This document shows positions 6,945 to 14,187 of a stretch of DNA of 15,744 bases, piece after piece. Below the pieces are notes generated by a model. The model did not search any database, was not told where the DNA came from, and saw only the letters and a list, made by a program, of their open reading frames with translations. The position numbers and the translations under genes are program-made. Numbering within the stretch: position 1 is the stretch's first letter; each line of letters starts with the position of its first letter. Location of the stretch: contig CAXTBW010000102.1 in the NCBI GenBank assembly GCA_964242925.1, positions 1 to 15,744 of the forward strand, given 5' to 3'. Source of the stretch: LMUY01 sp964242925. GTDB taxonomy: Bacteria > Pseudomonadota > Alphaproteobacteria > Acetobacterales > Acetobacteraceae.

Positions 6945-7735
6945 CCCCGGCGCAGCCCGTCGCCCAGCAGGTTGATGCCCAACACGAGCACGAACAGCGC
7001 GAGGCCCGGTATTGCGATCACCCAGGGCGAGAAGAACATGTAGTCCCGCCCCTCGGCGATCATCAGCCCCCACGACGGCAAGGGCGGCGGCACGCCCAGG
7101 CCGAGGAACGACAACACGGCCTCCAGCAGGATGGCCAATGCCGCCTCGAGCGTGGCGACCACCAGCAGCGCGGGCGCGATATTAGGCAACACCTCACGCA
7201 GCATGATGTGCGCCCTGCCCGCGCCGGCGGCCCGCGCGGCCAGCACGTAGTCCAGGGTGCGGACCTGCATGGTGGTGGTGCGCGCGACCACGGCGAAGCG
7301 ATCCCACAGCAGCAGCCCGAGCGTCAGCACCACGACGGTAAGCGAGCTGCCGACCAGCGCCACCGCGGTCAGCGCCACGAGGATGATCGGGATGGCCAGC
7401 CGGCAGGTGATGGCGAACATCACCACGTCGTCCGCGAGCCCGCCGAGGTAGCCGCCGAGCACGCCGAGCGTGATGCCGATGACGCCCGAGACGAGGACAG
7501 TCACCGCGCCGATGAGCAGCGAGATGCGCGCGCCCACGACCAGCCGCGCCAGATAGTCGCGGCCGAGTTGGTCGGTGCCGAGCCAGTGCGCGCCGGAGCC
7601 GCCCTCCATCCAGGCGGGCGGTGTCAGGCGGGCGGCGAGGTCCTGCGTGTAGGGGTCATGTGGGACGAAGGACGGACCTATGGCCGCGATGAACAGGGCG
7701 GCAAGGAGGATGAACGCGCCGAGAAACCTTGTCAT
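6941..7735 (-). CDS. DppC-like ABC transporter permease
   Basis: This 264-residue membrane protein has about five to six hydrophobic segments and the DppC/OppC hallmarks: a short N-terminal helix, the periplasmic segment HWLGTDQLGRDYLARLVVGAR at about residues 50-70, and the EAA coupling loop LAARAAGAGRAHIMLREVLPN at about 165-185, which docks on the ATPases. It ends with SFLGLGVPPPLPSWG and a final helix. It should heterodimerise with the DppB-like permease. Unusually, 234 bases containing a palindromic repeat separate it from that upstream permease gene, while it overlaps the downstream ATPase by ATGA. I see no good ribosome binding site mismatch that would argue for another start. Confidence 0.92.
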   Translation of the reverse strand: MTRFLGAFILLAALFIAAIGPSFVPHDPYTQDLAARLTPPAWMEGGSGAHWLGTDQLGRDYLARLVVGARISLLIGAVTVLVSGVIGITLGVLGGYLGGLADDVVMFAITCRLAIPIILVALTAVALVGSSLTVVVLTLGLLLWDRFAVVARTTTMQVRTLDYVLAARAAGAGRAHIMLREVLPNIAPALLVVATLEAALAILLEAVLSFLGLGVPPPLPSWGLMIAEGRDYMFFSPWVIAIPGLALFVLVLGINLLGDGLRRG

Positions 7736-7791
7736 GGCGGTGTCGTTGCGATTGAGCCAAGCCTAATCACGTTCGAGGGACCAAAACCTCC

Positions 7792-7933
7792 GTCATGGCC
7801 GGACTTGATCCGGTCACCCACGGCCCGCCAGCACGACTGTCTTTGCCGGGTCGCGGCGGGACCGTCCCAACGACGCTCGCGGCGACGGCGGCGGCCCCGG
7901 GCCGTGGGTGGCCGGGTCAAGCCCGGCCATGAC
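7792..7933. repeat. Dispersed palindromic element, copy 2, in the 234-base gap between the permease genes
   Basis: Arms of 36 bases at 7792-7827 and 7898-7933 are inverted copies with only three mismatches. They begin GTCATGGCCGG and hold inner hairpins CCGGA-CTTGA-TCCGG (left) and CCGGG-TCAAG-CCCGG (right). The 70 bases between the arms are G+C-rich and not obviously repeated. The element fills most of 7736-7969, the longest gene-free stretch in the window; I see no ORF or other signal in the remainder. Placed inside a transporter operon, it could attenuate transcription or protect the upstream part of the mRNA, as REP elements do between malE and malF in enteric bacteria; that is analogy only. 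Confidence 0.9.
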
Positions 7934-7969
7934 AGTGAGGGTGGCGACGGTGGAGGGCGACGACAGGCC

Positions 7970-8887
7970 TCATCCCGTGCGCAGCCGCGGGTCCAGCACG
8001 CCGTTCAGCAGGTCCGCCAGCAGGGTCAGCGTCACGTAGATCACCGCCAAGATCAAAACCACCGCCTGCACCACGGGGAAGTCGTTCTTGCTGATGCTCT
8101 CCCACGCCAAATAGCCCAGGCCGGGCAGATTGAACACTGATTCGACCACGATCGAACCCCCCAGCATGAACCCCAGTTGCACCGCCGCGATCGCCACCAG
8201 CGGCATCGCGGCGTTGCGCAGCGCGTGCTTGCCCACGATGCTGAGCCGCGACAGCCCCTTCGCCCGCGCGGTGCGGATATAGTCGGCGCCTAAGGCCTCC
8301 ACCATGCCGCTGCGGGTCAGCCGCATCATCGCGGGGATGCCGGAGAACGCCAGCGTGACGGCGGGCAGGATGTAGCCGGTCCAGTCGTCCAGCCCGCTCA
8401 CCGGCAGCCAGCCCCAATCCAAACCCAGCCAAATGATGAGCAGCAGCCCAAGCCAGAACGAGGGCGCCGCCTGCCCGAGCAACGCAACCAGCATTAGCGC
8501 GCGGTCCAACGCGCCGCCTTCCGCCATCGCGGCCGCGATGCCGAGCGGGACAGACACCAGCAACGCAACCGCCAACCCGGCGATGCCTAGCGTGAGCGTC
8601 ACCGGAAGGCGCGCCCTAATGAGCTGGCCGACGGGCGCGCGATACAGGAACGATCGGCCGAAATCGCCGGTGGCGGCAGCGGCGGCCCAGCGCCCGAACT
8701 GCGTCGTGAGCGGCAGGTCGAGGCCGTTGGCGCGGCGTATGGCCGCCACGTCCTCCGCGCTCGCCTGCGGCCCTGCGATCGCGACCGCGACGTCGCCCGA
8801 CAGCCGGGTGAGCGCGAACGCCACCACCAACACGGTGGCGCAGACCAGGGCCGCCAGCACCAGGCGGCGGAGCAAGTATCTTAGCAC
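7970..8887 (-). CDS. DppB-like ABC transporter permease
   Basis: This 305-residue inner-membrane permease starts MLRYLLRRLV with a basic-hydrophobic first helix, typical of DppB/OppB. The periplasmic region carries DLPLTTQFGRW and GDFGRSF (about residues 57-80), the family's N-terminal domain. The EAA loop lies around residues 200-228 (ADYIRTARAKGLSRLSIVGK), and the protein ends in LNGVLDPRLRTG, the classic DppB tail. It initiates at GTG, four bases after the stop of the DUF1028 gene, with only a weak purine-rich site, so coupling to that gene is likely. It forms the translocation pore with the DppC-like subunit. Confidence 0.92.
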   Translation of the reverse strand: MLRYLLRRLVLAALVCATVLVVAFALTRLSGDVAVAIAGPQASAEDVAAIRRANGLDLPLTTQFGRWAAAAATGDFGRSFLYRAPVGQLIRARLPVTLTLGIAGLAVALLVSVPLGIAAAMAEGGALDRALMLVALLGQAAPSFWLGLLLIIWLGLDWGWLPVSGLDDWTGYILPAVTLAFSGIPAMMRLTRSGMVEALGADYIRTARAKGLSRLSIVGKHALRNAAMPLVAIAAVQLGFMLGGSIVVESVFNLPGLGYLAWESISKNDFPVVQAVVLILAVIYVTLTLLADLLNGVLDPRLRTG

Positions 8888-8891
8888 CCGC

Positions 8892-9554
8892 CTAAGCCGA
8901 GGCGTCGCCGCAGCGGTCCGGGTCGAGCGCGCGCATCACGTATTCATCGGCCTCGGGCGCATACTCGCGCCAAAGAGCGCGCAGGGCGTCGATCGGGGCG
9001 TCGGTCGCGTCGACCCGCAGGTCCACGTAGGCGAAAGCTTCCCCGCGCACCACCAGCAGCGCGGCGGAGCGCAACGGACGCAGTTCGCCGCCCGCCGCGT
9101 CCCCGGCCTCCAACGCCAGCAGCAAGCGCTCCGGCAAGTCGGCATCGGCGTGCGCCTCGAACGAGGCGGCCATGGCGGCGGGCACAGCGGGGTCGCGAAG
9201 GATGTTGCCCACCGCCACGCAGCCCTGGCCGGTCGCGGCGCCCTTTATGGACTTGATGCGGTCGCCGGAGTAATGCGCGCCGACGCCGCCATGGTCCAGC
9301 ACGGCCAACTGGCGCCAGCCCGCATCCGGCGTGCTCGCCACCAGCGCGGCCACCGTTGCCGCCGGGTCGCATCCCTCGCCCAGCAGCGCCAGGCCGCGCG
9401 GGCCTAGCCGCGGGTCGGTGCGGTTCTGCGTCAGCACCACGCCGGCGCCCGCCCGAGCGTATAGGCAGCGGCTGCCGACCGCTGGGCTGGAAGTCGTGAT
9501 GACGCCGCCCAGCATCCCGGTGCGCGCGCAGCGTCCAGCCAGCGAGAACGTCAC
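8892..9554 (-). CDS. DUF1028 family protein
   Basis: The 220-residue protein matches DUF1028. It opens MTFSLAGRCARTG, followed by GGVITTSSPAVGSRC, LTQNRTDPRLGPRGL, RQLAVLDHGG, a glycine-rich AVGNILRDP, and LEAGDAAGGELRPLRSAALLV. I recall family structures being placed in the Ntn-hydrolase fold, but no activity is established and I do not assign one. The GTG start overlaps the stop of the binding-protein gene as GTGA, and the dppB-like gene follows after four bases, so it is embedded in the transporter operon. It could be an amidase or peptidase acting on the imported compound; that is inference from position. The reading frame is open upstream, but into the binding-protein gene. Confidence 0.88.
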   Translation of the reverse strand: MTFSLAGRCARTGMLGGVITTSSPAVGSRCLYARAGAGVVLTQNRTDPRLGPRGLALLGEGCDPAATVAALVASTPDAGWRQLAVLDHGGVGAHYSGDRIKSIKGAATGQGCVAVGNILRDPAVPAAMAASFEAHADADLPERLLLALEAGDAAGGELRPLRSAALLVVRGEAFAYVDLRVDATDAPIDALRALWREYAPEADEYVMRALDPDRCGDASA

Positions 9555-10567
9555 ATCCCGAACTCCCGGTTCCAGCGATCCAGGATCGCGTCGCGCTGCG
9601 GCAGCAGCGCCGCCCACGGCGCCTCGCGGATCGCGTCCACCCGCGCGCCGCCGATGATCAGCTTGGCCGCCTGCGCCGGGGTCGGCTGGCACTCGCGGTT
9701 GGTCGGGCTGTACAGGTTGTCGAAGAACGCGCTCTGGAATTCGGCGCTCAGCGCCGTGTCGATCCAGGCGAGCGCCAGCTCCGGATTGGCCGCGCCGCGG
9801 GGCAGTTGCGCACCGGTGCGCTGGCCCCACGAGCCTTCCTTGGGGATGACCTTGCCGATCGGCAGGCCGGAGTCGATCATCTGCTGCGCCCGGTGCCCGT
9901 AGAACAGCGCCGCGTCGATCTCCTTCTGCTGGAACAGCGCCAAGCCCTCGGCGACGTTGCGGTAAACCTTGAACCGGCCTAGCCGCTTGATGGCGGCGAA
10001 GCCGGGCCCCAGGTCATTCTCGCTGCCGCCGTTCAACACTGCCGCGATGTGCAGGAACGTCAGCCCGTAGGATGCGCGTATGTCCGGCACGCCGGCGACG
10101 ATGCCCGGCGTCCAGAGATCGTTCCAAGAAACGGGCGCGGAGGCGAACTTCGCGGTGTTGTACACCAGCGCATACTCGTAGACCTGGAAGCCGTAATGCG
10201 CCGTCCCCGGCGGCTTGCAGCTGTCGTAGATCGCCGGCAGGTTCGTCAGCCGCGCCCCAACGTCGTGCGCCCACATATCCAGTCCGGCGCCGAGGATCGC
10301 CTTGTCGTTGTCCAGCATCACCACGTCGTACGGCGGCCGGCCCCGCGCGATCTGCAGCTTGGGCAGCATGGTCGTGTCGTCGTCCACGATCACCTGCACG
10401 CGGGCGCCGTGGGTCTGCTCGAAGCCGGGGACGATGTTTGCGTTGACGACCTTCTCCACCAATCCGCTGGTCACCTGCACGCGCAGCGCCGGCCGGTCCT
10501 GCGCCAGCGCGGGGCGGGCAAGCGGCAGCAGGCTGGCGGCGATGAGCTGTCTGCGGCCGAGCGTCAT
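9551..10567 (-). CDS. Extracellular solute-binding protein, family 1 (polyamine/iron-type) with Tat-like signal
   Basis: This 338-residue periplasmic protein starts MTLGRRQLIAASLLPLARPALA, a signal with a twin-arginine-like GRRQLIA and a likely cleavage after ALA at residue 22. The mature part resembles PotD/AfuA-type family 1 binding proteins: LRVQVTSGLVEKVVNANIV, then FEQTHGARVQV, KLQIARGRPPYDVVMLDN, WNDLWTPG, and a C-terminal AAKLIIGGARVDAI region. It lacks the length (over 480 residues) and motifs of the peptide-type family 5 proteins usually paired with Dpp permeases. The ATG at 10567 has GGAGG seven bases upstream. It is the first gene of the six-gene operon and is divergent from the SDR gene. 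The ligand is unknown. Confidence 0.85.
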   Translation of the reverse strand: MTLGRRQLIAASLLPLARPALAQDRPALRVQVTSGLVEKVVNANIVPGFEQTHGARVQVIVDDDTTMLPKLQIARGRPPYDVVMLDNDKAILGAGLDMWAHDVGARLTNLPAIYDSCKPPGTAHYGFQVYEYALVYNTAKFASAPVSWNDLWTPGIVAGVPDIRASYGLTFLHIAAVLNGGSENDLGPGFAAIKRLGRFKVYRNVAEGLALFQQKEIDAALFYGHRAQQMIDSGLPIGKVIPKEGSWGQRTGAQLPRGAANPELALAWIDTALSAEFQSAFFDNLYSPTNRECQPTPAQAAKLIIGGARVDAIREAPWAALLPQRDAILDRWNREFGM

Positions 10568-10660
10568 CTTGGCGCCTCCGGTTCGATGCAGGCGCAGCCT
10601 ACCGCGATTACACCGGAAAGGCGCAACCCGCATTGCCACGTCGCAGGCGCCAGGAGAGAC

Positions 10661-10683
10661 TGCGCTCCGGACCTTGGAGCGCA
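10661..10683 (+). promoter_or_regulatory. Inverted repeat covering the SDR ribosome binding site
   Basis: Perfect 8-base arms TGCGCTCC (10661-10668) and GGAGCGCA (10676-10683) flank a 7-base loop. The right arm contains the GGAG that serves as ribosome binding site for the gene starting at 10687. In RNA the hairpin would hide that site; in DNA it could be an operator for a dimeric regulator in this 119-base divergent region. Confidence 0.5.
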
Positions 10684-10686
10684 CCG

Positions 10687-11460
10687 ATGACAACACCGAC
10701 CCGCGCCCTCCCGCTGCTCGGCCGCGCCGCCTTGGTGACCGGGGCGCAGCAGGGCATCGGCCGCGCCATCGCCATCGAGTTCGCCGCCGCCGGCGCGGAC
10801 GTCGCGGTGAACTGGCTGGACGACCGCGCCGCCGCCGAGGCCGTTGCGGCGGAAGTGACGGCGCTCGGCCGCCGCGCCGTGCTGGTGCAGGCGGACGTGG
10901 GCGACGTCGCGCAGATCCGCGCCATGGTGGACCAGGCCGTGCAGGCGCTCGGGCAAGTGGACGTGATGGTGAACAACGCGGCGGTCTACCCGCGCGTGCC
11001 CATGCTCACGCTTGAGGAGGCGGACTGGGACACGCTGATCGACATCAACCTGAAGGGCACGTTCTTCGGCGCGCAGGCCGCCGCGCGGGCGATGGCGGCG
11101 GCAGGCATCCACGGCGCCATCATCAACCTGGCGTCGCGCGCGATGTTCGGCAACGCGCCGCGCGGCGTGCATTACTCCGCCAGCAAGGGGGGCGTGGCGT
11201 CGCTGACCCGCGCGGCGGCCATGGAGCTGGCGCCGCACCGCATCCGCGTCAACGCGATCGCGCCGGGCCTGACCGACACGGCTCAGCCGCGCTACGGCAG
11301 CACGGAGGCGGAGATCGCCGCCATGGCGGACGCCCTGCCGCTGGGTCGCATGGCCGAACCCGCCGACATTGCGCAGACCGCGACGTTCCTGGCGTCCGAT
11401 GCGAGTTCGCTGATCACCGGGCAGGTGCTGCACGTGAACTCCGGTTCGCACATGCCGTGA
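10687..11460 (+). CDS. SDR family NAD(P)-dependent oxidoreductase
   Basis: A 257-residue classical short-chain dehydrogenase/reductase. The Rossmann cofactor motif TGAQQGIG is at residues 18-25, the stabilising NNAA at 96-99, Asn121 in INLKG, and the catalytic Ser150, Tyr163 and Lys167 in YSASK. It ends with the usual GQVLHVNSG motif near residues 245-253. Closest in style to 3-oxoacyl-ACP reductase or glucose 1-dehydrogenase-like enzymes, but the substrate is not predictable. The ATG at 10687 is supported by GGAG seven bases upstream; an in-frame ATG at 10633 would add an arginine-rich, unconserved tail. It is divergent from the transporter operon and ends 18 bases before the converging DUF4337 gene, with no clear terminator between them. 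Confidence 0.9.
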   Translation: MTTPTRALPLLGRAALVTGAQQGIGRAIAIEFAAAGADVAVNWLDDRAAAEAVAAEVTALGRRAVLVQADVGDVAQIRAMVDQAVQALGQVDVMVNNAAVYPRVPMLTLEEADWDTLIDINLKGTFFGAQAAARAMAAAGIHGAIINLASRAMFGNAPRGVHYSASKGGVASLTRAAAMELAPHRIRVNAIAPGLTDTAQPRYGSTEAEIAAMADALPLGRMAEPADIAQTATFLASDASSLITGQVLHVNSGSHMP

Positions 11461-11478
11461 AGCAGGTGAACGTGTCCG

Positions 11479-12045
11479 CTAGAGCGCGCCGCCCGCCACC
11501 GCCACCGCCAGCGCCGCCGACGTTGCGCCGATCGCTCCCGCCAGCCACAGCACCTGCGGCAGCTTGGTGATCACCGACACGCTGCCCAGCACGATGGCGA
11601 TTTCGATCGCGCTGGTGAGCAACTCGTACCACTCGTAACGGTGCAGCGCGCTGTCGCGGGCCGCGTTTTCCGCCGTGGCGCGCGCCATGATCTGCTTGCC
11701 GCCGTTGCCGCGCTCGCTGTCCTCGGTCAGCCGGGCGGCCTCCGCAGTGGCGTCGGCTATGGTTTTCGCGGTAGCCGGGGTAGGCGGCAGCGCGCGCAGC
11801 ACCTCGGCGGTCTGCGTCAGCACCAGCGCGCGGTTCTGCCGGGCCTGGTAGAACGCGTATTCGTTGCTGCCGCCGATGTAGTGCGCCAGGTAGCCAATCT
11901 GCGCGCCGCGCTCCGCCACCTCGCACACGGCCAGCGTCGCCGCCAGCACGCCGATCACCAGGGCGGCAACCTTGGAGTGCCCGCTCTCGCCGTGCTCCTC
12001 CAGTTGACGGTGCGGCTCGAGCATTTCCTGTTTCACATCGGACAT
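11479..12045 (-). CDS. DUF4337 family membrane protein
   Basis: The 188-residue protein has a short charged N-terminus (about residues 1-23, many Glu and His), a first membrane helix at about 24-45 (VAALVIGVLAATLAVCEVAE), a long soluble alanine-rich helical stretch at about 50-135, and two closely spaced C-terminal membrane helices at about 143-162 and 167-187. This layout and the helix 1 and 2 motifs (NEYAFYQAR and HRYEWYELLTSAIEIAIVLGS) match the DUF4337 family, which has no known function. It starts nine bases after the rsmI stop on the same strand and is probably co-transcribed with it. The ribosome binding site is weak. Confidence 0.85.
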   Translation of the reverse strand: MSDVKQEMLEPHRQLEEHGESGHSKVAALVIGVLAATLAVCEVAERGAQIGYLAHYIGGSNEYAFYQARQNRALVLTQTAEVLRALPPTPATAKTIADATAEAARLTEDSERGNGGKQIMARATAENAARDSALHRYEWYELLTSAIEIAIVLGSVSVITKLPQVLWLAGAIGATSAALAVAVAGGAL

Positions 12046-12054
12046 GGGTTGAAC

Positions 12055-12939
12055 CTAACCGCCTTCGCGGCTGAGTTCGAGGGCGCGGGCGTACACCGTC
12101 CGGCGCGGCAGCCCGGTCGACCCGGCGACCAGCGCCGCGGCGTCCTTCACGCTGCCGCCGGCCAACGCGGCGCGCAACTGGTCGTCGAGTCGCTCGGCGT
12201 CGTCGCTCTCGGCCGGCGGCGGGCCGACCAGCACGGTGATCTCGCCGCGCGCGTCGTGCTCGGCGTAATGCGCAGCCAGGGCCGGCAGCGTGTCGCGGCG
12301 CACCTCTTCGAAGCGCTTGGTCAGCTCCCGCGCCACCGCCGCCGGGCGGTCGCCGAACGCCGCCGCCAAATCCGCCAGCATCCCCGCCAAGCGGTGCGGC
12401 GCCTCGTGCCACAGCAGCGTCGCGCCCAGCCCGGCCCGCTCCGCCGCGCGCAGCACGCCGAACGACGAGGCCCGGCCGGCGGAGCGCGGCGGCGGAAAGC
12501 CCAGGAACAGGTACGGCATCGGCGGCAACCCGCTCAGCACCAGCGCCGTCACCGCCGCGTTCGCCCCCGGGACGGCGCCGACGGGCAGCCCCGCGCCGAT
12601 CGCCGCGCGCACCAGGCGGTACCCGGGGTCGCTCATCACCGGCGTGCCCGCGTCCGACACCAGCGCGATGCGCTCGCCGGCCCGCAGCGCGTCCAGGATG
12701 CCGGGGATGCGCCCGTCCTCGTTATGATCGTGCAACGGCGAGGTCGCGGCGGCGATGCCGTATGCCGACAGCAGCCGCGCCGTCACCCGCGTGTCCTCGC
12801 ACAGCACCCGGTCGGCGGTCCGCAGCGCCTCCAGTGCCCGCGCGCTGATGTCGCCGAGGTTGCCGATGGGCGTGGAAACCAGCACAAGGCCGGGTAAAGG
12901 CGGCGCTTCATCTGCAACGATGGTTTCTGCGACCGTCAC
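12055..12939 (-). CDS. rsmI: 16S rRNA (cytidine(1402)-2'-O)-methyltransferase RsmI
   Basis: RsmI methylates the 2'-hydroxyl of C1402 in the 30S decoding centre using S-adenosylmethionine. The 294-residue sequence shows the family blocks in order: VLVSTPIGNLGDIS (19-32), LCEDTRVTARLL (46-57), HNEDGRI (72-78), VSDAGTPVMSDPGY (94-107), VPGANAAVTALVLSGLP (123-139) and FLGFPP (145-150). The C-terminal helix-turn-like region contains VKDAAALVAGSTGLPRRTVY. No ATG lies near the N-terminus; the GTG at 12939 is chosen because GGGGAG sits seven bases upstream and the protein then has normal length. The frame is open further upstream, but there it is antisense to the lipoprotein gene. The divergent pairing with an LpoA-like gene is the same as in many proteobacteria. 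Confidence 0.93.
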   Translation of the reverse strand: MTVAETIVADEAPPLPGLVLVSTPIGNLGDISARALEALRTADRVLCEDTRVTARLLSAYGIAAATSPLHDHNEDGRIPGILDALRAGERIALVSDAGTPVMSDPGYRLVRAAIGAGLPVGAVPGANAAVTALVLSGLPPMPYLFLGFPPPRSAGRASSFGVLRAAERAGLGATLLWHEAPHRLAGMLADLAAAFGDRPAAVARELTKRFEEVRRDTLPALAAHYAEHDARGEITVLVGPPPAESDDAERLDDQLRAALAGGSVKDAAALVAGSTGLPRRTVYARALELSREGG

Positions 12940-12976
12940 CGCCAGGCTCCCCGCCGGGCTACTAGGAGGTTCGACC

Positions 12977-14131
12977 GTGACGCTACGCGCATTCCCGCTC
13001 CCTCTCGCCGGCTTGGTTCTCGTGGCCGGTTGCATGACCGGGCCGATCCCGGTGACCGCGCCGCCGCCGCGGCCGCCTTCCAGCCTGCATGTGGGGGTGC
13101 TCCTGCCGCTTACGGGCGCCAATAGCGGGGTTGGCCGCGATCTGCGGCAGGCGGTGGAGCTTGCGCTCGGCCCGGATGGCCCGCAACCCGACGTCCGCGA
13201 CACCGGGAGCACGGCATCCGGCGCGGTTGCCGCCACGCAGGCCGCCCTCGCCGCGGGGGACGTGCTGATCATCGGCCCGCTGACCCAGGGGGAGACCGCA
13301 GCCGCCGCCGGCGTGGCCAACGGGACGCCGATCCTGGCCTTCACCTCCGACCGGCAGCAAGCGCGACCGGGCGTTTGGCCGCTTGGCATCACGCCGCAGC
13401 AGCAGGTCGCCCGGTTGCTGACCGCCCTGACCGCCGCAGGCAAGACCAGCGTCGCCGCCGTGCTGCCCGACAACGCGTTCGGCGACGCCCTGCTCGACGG
13501 GCTGAATCGCGCCGGCGGCGCCGCGGCGACAGTGCGGCGCTACCCGAACGGCCGCGCCGCCGCGCTGGAGGCCGCCGTGCGCGACATCGCCGGCCGGCCC
13601 GCGACGACCCCCGTCGCGGCTGTTCCGCCAGCGCCCGCAGAGGACGCGGTCGCGCCCGAGCCGCCGCCACAGCCCTTGCCGTTCAACGCGCTGATGCTGG
13701 CCGAGAGCGGGCCGACGCTGCGGTCCGTCGCGACGCGCCTGCCGGATTACGGCATTCGCATCCCGGAGGTGCAGGTGGTCGGCCCCACGACTTGGGCGAG
13801 GGACGCCGCGAACACCAGCAGCCTGACCGGCGCCTGGTACGCCGCGCCCGATCCGGCCGCCCGCACGGCATTCGCGGCGGCCTACACCGCCCGGTTCAAC
13901 GCGCCGCCGCCGGGCCTCGCCGACATTGCCTACGACGCGGCGCAGATCGCCCGCGCCACCGCTGGCAGCCCCCTCCTGCTGACCCGGCCCGCAGGTTTCG
14001 CCGGGGTGGACGGGCCGCTGGCGTTGGGGACCAATGGCGCCGTCGCGCGGGGCCTGGCGGTGTTCACGGTCAGTCCGGCCGGCAACCGCATCGTGGACCC
14101 GGCGCCGCTCAGCGTCGTTCCCGGCAGCTGA
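12977..14131 (+). CDS. LpoA-like penicillin-binding protein activator, periplasmic-binding-fold lipoprotein
   Basis: The 384-residue protein begins MTLRAFPLPLAGLVLVAGC, a lipoprotein signal with lipobox V-A-G-C and acylated Cys19. A proline-rich linker follows, then a type 1 periplasmic-binding fold (Peripla_BP_6): LHVGVLLPLTGANSGVGRDL, LIIGPLTQGE, AFTSDRQQA, SVAAVLPDNAFGD, and LTGAWYAAPDP near the end. In enterobacteria LpoA at this locus activates PBP1A from the outer membrane; alphaproteobacterial homologues share the C-terminal fold, but direct evidence of the role is limited. The GTG start has a perfect AGGAGG seven bases upstream. It is divergent from rsmI with only 37 bases between the starts. 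The yraN gene that often follows lpoA is absent here. A proline-rich insert at about residues 215-235 looks like a surface loop. Confidence 0.85.
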   Translation: MTLRAFPLPLAGLVLVAGCMTGPIPVTAPPPRPPSSLHVGVLLPLTGANSGVGRDLRQAVELALGPDGPQPDVRDTGSTASGAVAATQAALAAGDVLIIGPLTQGETAAAAGVANGTPILAFTSDRQQARPGVWPLGITPQQQVARLLTALTAAGKTSVAAVLPDNAFGDALLDGLNRAGGAAATVRRYPNGRAAALEAAVRDIAGRPATTPVAAVPPAPAEDAVAPEPPPQPLPFNALMLAESGPTLRSVATRLPDYGIRIPEVQVVGPTTWARDAANTSSLTGAWYAAPDPAARTAFAAAYTARFNAPPPGLADIAYDAAQIARATAGSPLLLTRPAGFAGVDGPLALGTNGAVARGLAVFTVSPAGNRIVDPAPLSVVPGS

Positions 14132-14145
14132 TCGGCCGTCCCAGC

Positions 14146-14180
14146 ATCGTCATGCAAGGGCTTGACCCTGGCATGACGAT
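14146..14180. terminator. Palindromic element, short copy 3, possible bidirectional terminator
   Basis: A 35-base hairpin: a perfect 10-base outer stem (ATCGTCATGC / GCATGACGAT), one A-G mismatch, four inner pairs AGGG/CCCT and the loop CTTGA. The loop and the GTCATGC start are those of the two longer palindromic elements in this window, so this looks like a single-arm derivative. It lies in the 56-base gap between two converging genes, where a two-way terminator is expected, but no T-run flanks it on either side. Confidence 0.6.
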
Positions 14181-14187
14181 AGCGAGG

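Noticed and set aside
7208..8140. Plus-strand 310-codon frame across the repeat and permease genes
   Set aside because: Antisense to two permeases with clear motifs. Its RVKPGHD segment is just the right arm of palindrome copy 2 read in frame.
10622..10638. Possible sigma-54 promoter on the minus strand before the binding-protein gene (TGGCA ... TTGC)
   Set aside because: Eleven bases separate GG and GC instead of ten, so it does not fit the strict spacing.
12940..13473. Upstream extension of the rsmI frame (to 13473)
   Set aside because: It is antisense to the lipoprotein gene, has no conserved motif, and the GTG at 12939 has its own ribosome binding site.
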